64,000 nucleotides of DNA, from assembly GCA_963573315.1 (NCBI GenBank), contig OY752150.1, positions 1,922,001-1,986,000 on the forward strand, read 5' to 3'. Under the pieces are notes generated by a model, which searched no databases, was not told the DNA's origin, and saw only the letters and a program-made list of their open reading frames with translations. A program made the translations under genes and the position numbers. Shown here piece by piece: positions 62,130 to 64,000 of the stretch (position 1 is the first letter of the stretch; the number at the start of each line of letters is the position of its first letter). The stretch comes from Entomortierella parvispora (taxonomy: Eukaryota; Mortierellomycota; Mortierellomycetes; Mortierellales; Mortierellaceae).

Positions 62130-62790
62130 CAGCCAGGCAATAATAATTGTGCAATGCTCAAAGGCGACAAGGCGATGAGAAGAGGATTGAACCAATCGTG
62201 TAAGTGGGGCGTTGACTCTTGTTTATCTTTGCCCGTTTTGTCTAGCTGTTCAACTTTTTTTTTTTTTTTTTTTTGCCATTCTTGATCACAAGCCAAAAAA
62301 AAAAAAAAAAAAAAAAAAATCATGTTCGTGTAGTAATAGAAGGATGGGAGGAGTACAGTTCTGGTACAGACAGTACTGTACAGTACAGTACAATCAGCTG
62401 AAATCTCGAATGTGAGCACAAACACTGCCTGGTCACATCGGTTCGATGGGGTGAAGCATGAATGTGAGCACAAATTACCACAGCTTGAACACAGCAGTGA
62501 AGCACCTCAAAGGAACCCCGAAATTTCCTGTCACGTCGATTTTTTGGTCTCGATCGATGCTCCTTTGCAAGAGAAACACAACGTACTCTGTCCCACGTCC
62601 AGGCGATGACTCCCGTCCTTCTGTTACTACACCAAGATGAATTTTATTATTTTCTATTTTGGCTTGTTATCAAGAAAAAAGTTGAACAACTGGACAAAAC
62701 GGGCAAAGATAAACAAGAGTCAACGCCCCACTTACATGATTGGTTCAATCCTGTTCTCATCGCCTTGTCGCTTTTGAGCATTAAACAGTT
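62130..62790. repeat. Second inverted-repeat structure (~130-bp arms)
   Basis: 62135-62262 (tgctcaaaggcgacaaggcgatgag..ggttgaaccaatc..cgttttgtc.agctgttcaac) is inverted at 62672-62785. Between them poly-T (62251-62272), poly-A (62296-62319) and the palindromic run cagtactgtacagtacagtac (~62370). Resembles a foldback or MITE-like element. Confidence 0.75.
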
Positions 62791-62881
62791 ATTAATATCC
62801 GTTACTTTTTACTCGATTCGACTGTGGTTTTGTTTTGGTGCGTAAAATGGGCTTTATTGACGAGTGACTGCAAGTGAGGCC

Positions 62882-63121
62882 TTAAAAATCATCGTGTGTA
62901 GAAGTGGGAAAATATCTGTCGAGCACCGTGTGAACACCTGGAATCTCAAGAGATCGCAAGTAGTCCATCATATCTTGCTTGATTCTCGTATTATCGGTGA
63001 CGAACAAAAGGTAGATGAATCCATTAAGAGTTAAGTTGTGGTGCATCTCATATCCCGGAGCTCCTGTTATACGCAATGCTTCGAGTAAATCCTTCGCATT
63101 GCTGCTTAAAACTGTTCCCAT
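62882..63121 (-). pseudogene. C-terminal fragment of an unrecognised protein
   Basis: Frame ending FPTSTHDDF at 62882, with DLLEALRITGAPGYEMHHNLTLNGFIYLLFVTDNTRIKQDMMDYLRSLEIPG. Composition is that of real protein, but its 5' side is cut by the 28S fragment at 63121, so it is a remnant. Family not recognised. Confidence 0.4.
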
Positions 63122-63520
63122 TGGTATTTGGGCCTGCCTGAGCAGGCAATGGCCCGAAGCTATCATCCGTTGGATTATGGCTGAACGCCTCTAAGTCAGA
63201 ATCCGTGCTAGAACGCGACGATTACCGCCTTTTCCGATTTTTAGTTGAATACGAATAGAGCTTCGGCTCCTGAATCATATTACGTGGGGTGATCTTGCAG
63301 AGCGGAAAGGCTTTGTGAGGTTCCTGCTAATGTTAATTTCAAATATTGGAAGAGATAAATCCATTGCAGACGACTTTAATTGAACGGGGTATTGTAAGCA
63401 GTAGAGTAGCCTTGTTGCTACGATCTGCTGAGATTAAGCCCATTGTTCTACAGATTTGTTCTTACGAACAACATCTCTCTTTTTATCTTTCTGGCTCCGG
63501 GTCGCTTAAGGGGTACCCTT
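63121..63520 (+). rRNA. 28S rRNA 3'-end fragment plus spacer
   Basis: From TTGGTATTTGGGCCTGCCTG to the rRNA 3' end CAGATTTGT (63459), then spacer ending CTTAAGGGGTACCC (63505-63518). About 340 nt of rRNA. Carries the same internal deletion as 36345-36663 (ATATTGGAAGAG). Confidence 0.85.
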
Positions 63521-63569
63521 ATTTGAAGAAATAAACTTGCCATTAATGACTGATTATGAGGTTTGGTGA

Positions 63570-63700
63570 GCGTGTGTGTGGTGGTGTTGTGTGTGTGTGG
63601 TGGTGTTGTGTGTGTGTGGTGGTGTTGTGTATGTGTGGTGGTGTTGTGTGTGTGTGGTGGTGTTGTGTGTGTGTGGTGGTGTTGTGTGTGTGTGTTGTGT
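63570..63700 (+). repeat. GTGTGTGTGGTGGTGTT minisatellite
   Basis: Six or so copies of a 22-bp unit tgtgtgtgtggtggtgttg with small length changes. The remaining sequence to 64000 contains no recognised gene. Confidence 0.85.
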
Positions 63701-64000
63701 GCAATTCTGCGACTGCGGATGGTTGGGTGGTGTGTGGTGTGTGTTCTTGAAGCTAGACTTGGTGGGTGAGATGAGGCGATAGGCGAATCGTTTGGATGTG
63801 AGTGCTTGGATTGGTGATGTGATACGCGTCGAGCGCGTCATAAACGCGCGAGGCCTCTCGATACGCGACAGAGCAAGCTTAAGGAGCTCTCTTTGCTAAA
63901 ATATATCTTGTAATCTAGGCTCGTCACCATAAAAGATGAGGGAACTTCACCTCGCTGTGGCTGACGGTGTTTGGAGGGGATGGTGACGAGCCTACTTGTA

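Noticed and set aside
63554-63841. Cys-Val-Trp and Thr-His ORFs near the right edge
   Set aside because: Translations of the 22-bp minisatellite.
63701-64000. Chromosome end
   Set aside because: RecQ helicase, rRNA pieces and repeats suggested a subtelomere, but no telomere repeat is visible at either edge and the helicase lies in a bounded transposon.
1-64000. CRISPR arrays and tRNA genes
   Set aside because: The tandem arrays have no regular repeat-spacer pattern, and no cloverleaf with a B-box-like GGTTCGAATCC was found.

Overview
The window reads as nuclear DNA of a filamentous fungus. The genes are split by short introns (about 60-190 bp, GT..AG, with CTAAC/TACTAAC-like branch points). 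The families seen are ribonuclease-inhibitor-type LRR proteins with an F-box-like head, Ndc10/GCR1-type Crypton-like recombinases, DUF6589 proteins, XPG-like nucleases, A1 aspartic proteases and small secreted proteins. That mix, and the LRR genes in particular, suggests Mucoromycota, probably Mortierellomycotina; this placement is inference. I saw no CRISPR array, no tRNA gene and no bacterial-type operon. It is a repeat-rich accessory region: most long ORFs belong to mobile elements.

Layout. 1-1.1 kb: LRR gene cut by the window edge. 1.7-5.4 kb: five-exon Crypton-like tyrosine recombinase gene (-). 6.4 kb: small secreted protein. 7.4-8.7 kb: dead Tc1-type element. 9-9.7 kb: truncated XPG-like nuclease. 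10-12.2 kb: 64-bp tandem array running into a decayed Ty3/Gypsy copy. 13.5-15.4 kb: degenerate two-gene module (ankyrin-like protein plus UCH-type deubiquitinase homologue), next to a 28S rRNA fragment. 17.9-21.9 kb: Mutator-like (MULE) element whose transposase carries a ubiquitin-protease-like domain. 22.4-27.2 kb: two divergent aspartic protease homologues. 28.3-35.3 kb: a complete-looking 6,979-bp DNA transposon with 772-bp inverted repeats and a 9-bp target duplication, encoding a DUF6589 protein and a RecQ-type helicase. 35.4-39.9 kb: satellite copies, rRNA fragments, a secreted protein and a second LRR gene. 40.0-46.4 kb: an intact Ty3/Gypsy retrotransposon with apparently matching 418-bp LTRs, a 4-bp target duplication and an extra 3' ORF. 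46.8-48.7 kb: the intact copy of the ankyrin-like plus UCH module. 48.7-64 kb: repeats, a PIF1 helicase relic, secreted-protein genes, gag relics and further 28S fragments.

The most unusual object is the 28.3-35.3 kb transposon. Each 772-bp terminal repeat carries the region upstream of a start codon, a first exon, an intron and the beginning of a second exon. The DUF6589 protein and the helicase, transcribed towards each other, therefore begin with the same ~53 residues. I worked out phase-consistent exon chains for both genes. A second theme is ubiquitin-protease-like domains: a UCH gene present as an intact and a decayed copy beside the same partner, and a USP-like domain fused to a MULE transposase. 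A third is the repeated presence of fragments of the 28S 3' end plus its downstream spacer, ending at a common CTTAAGGGG motif.
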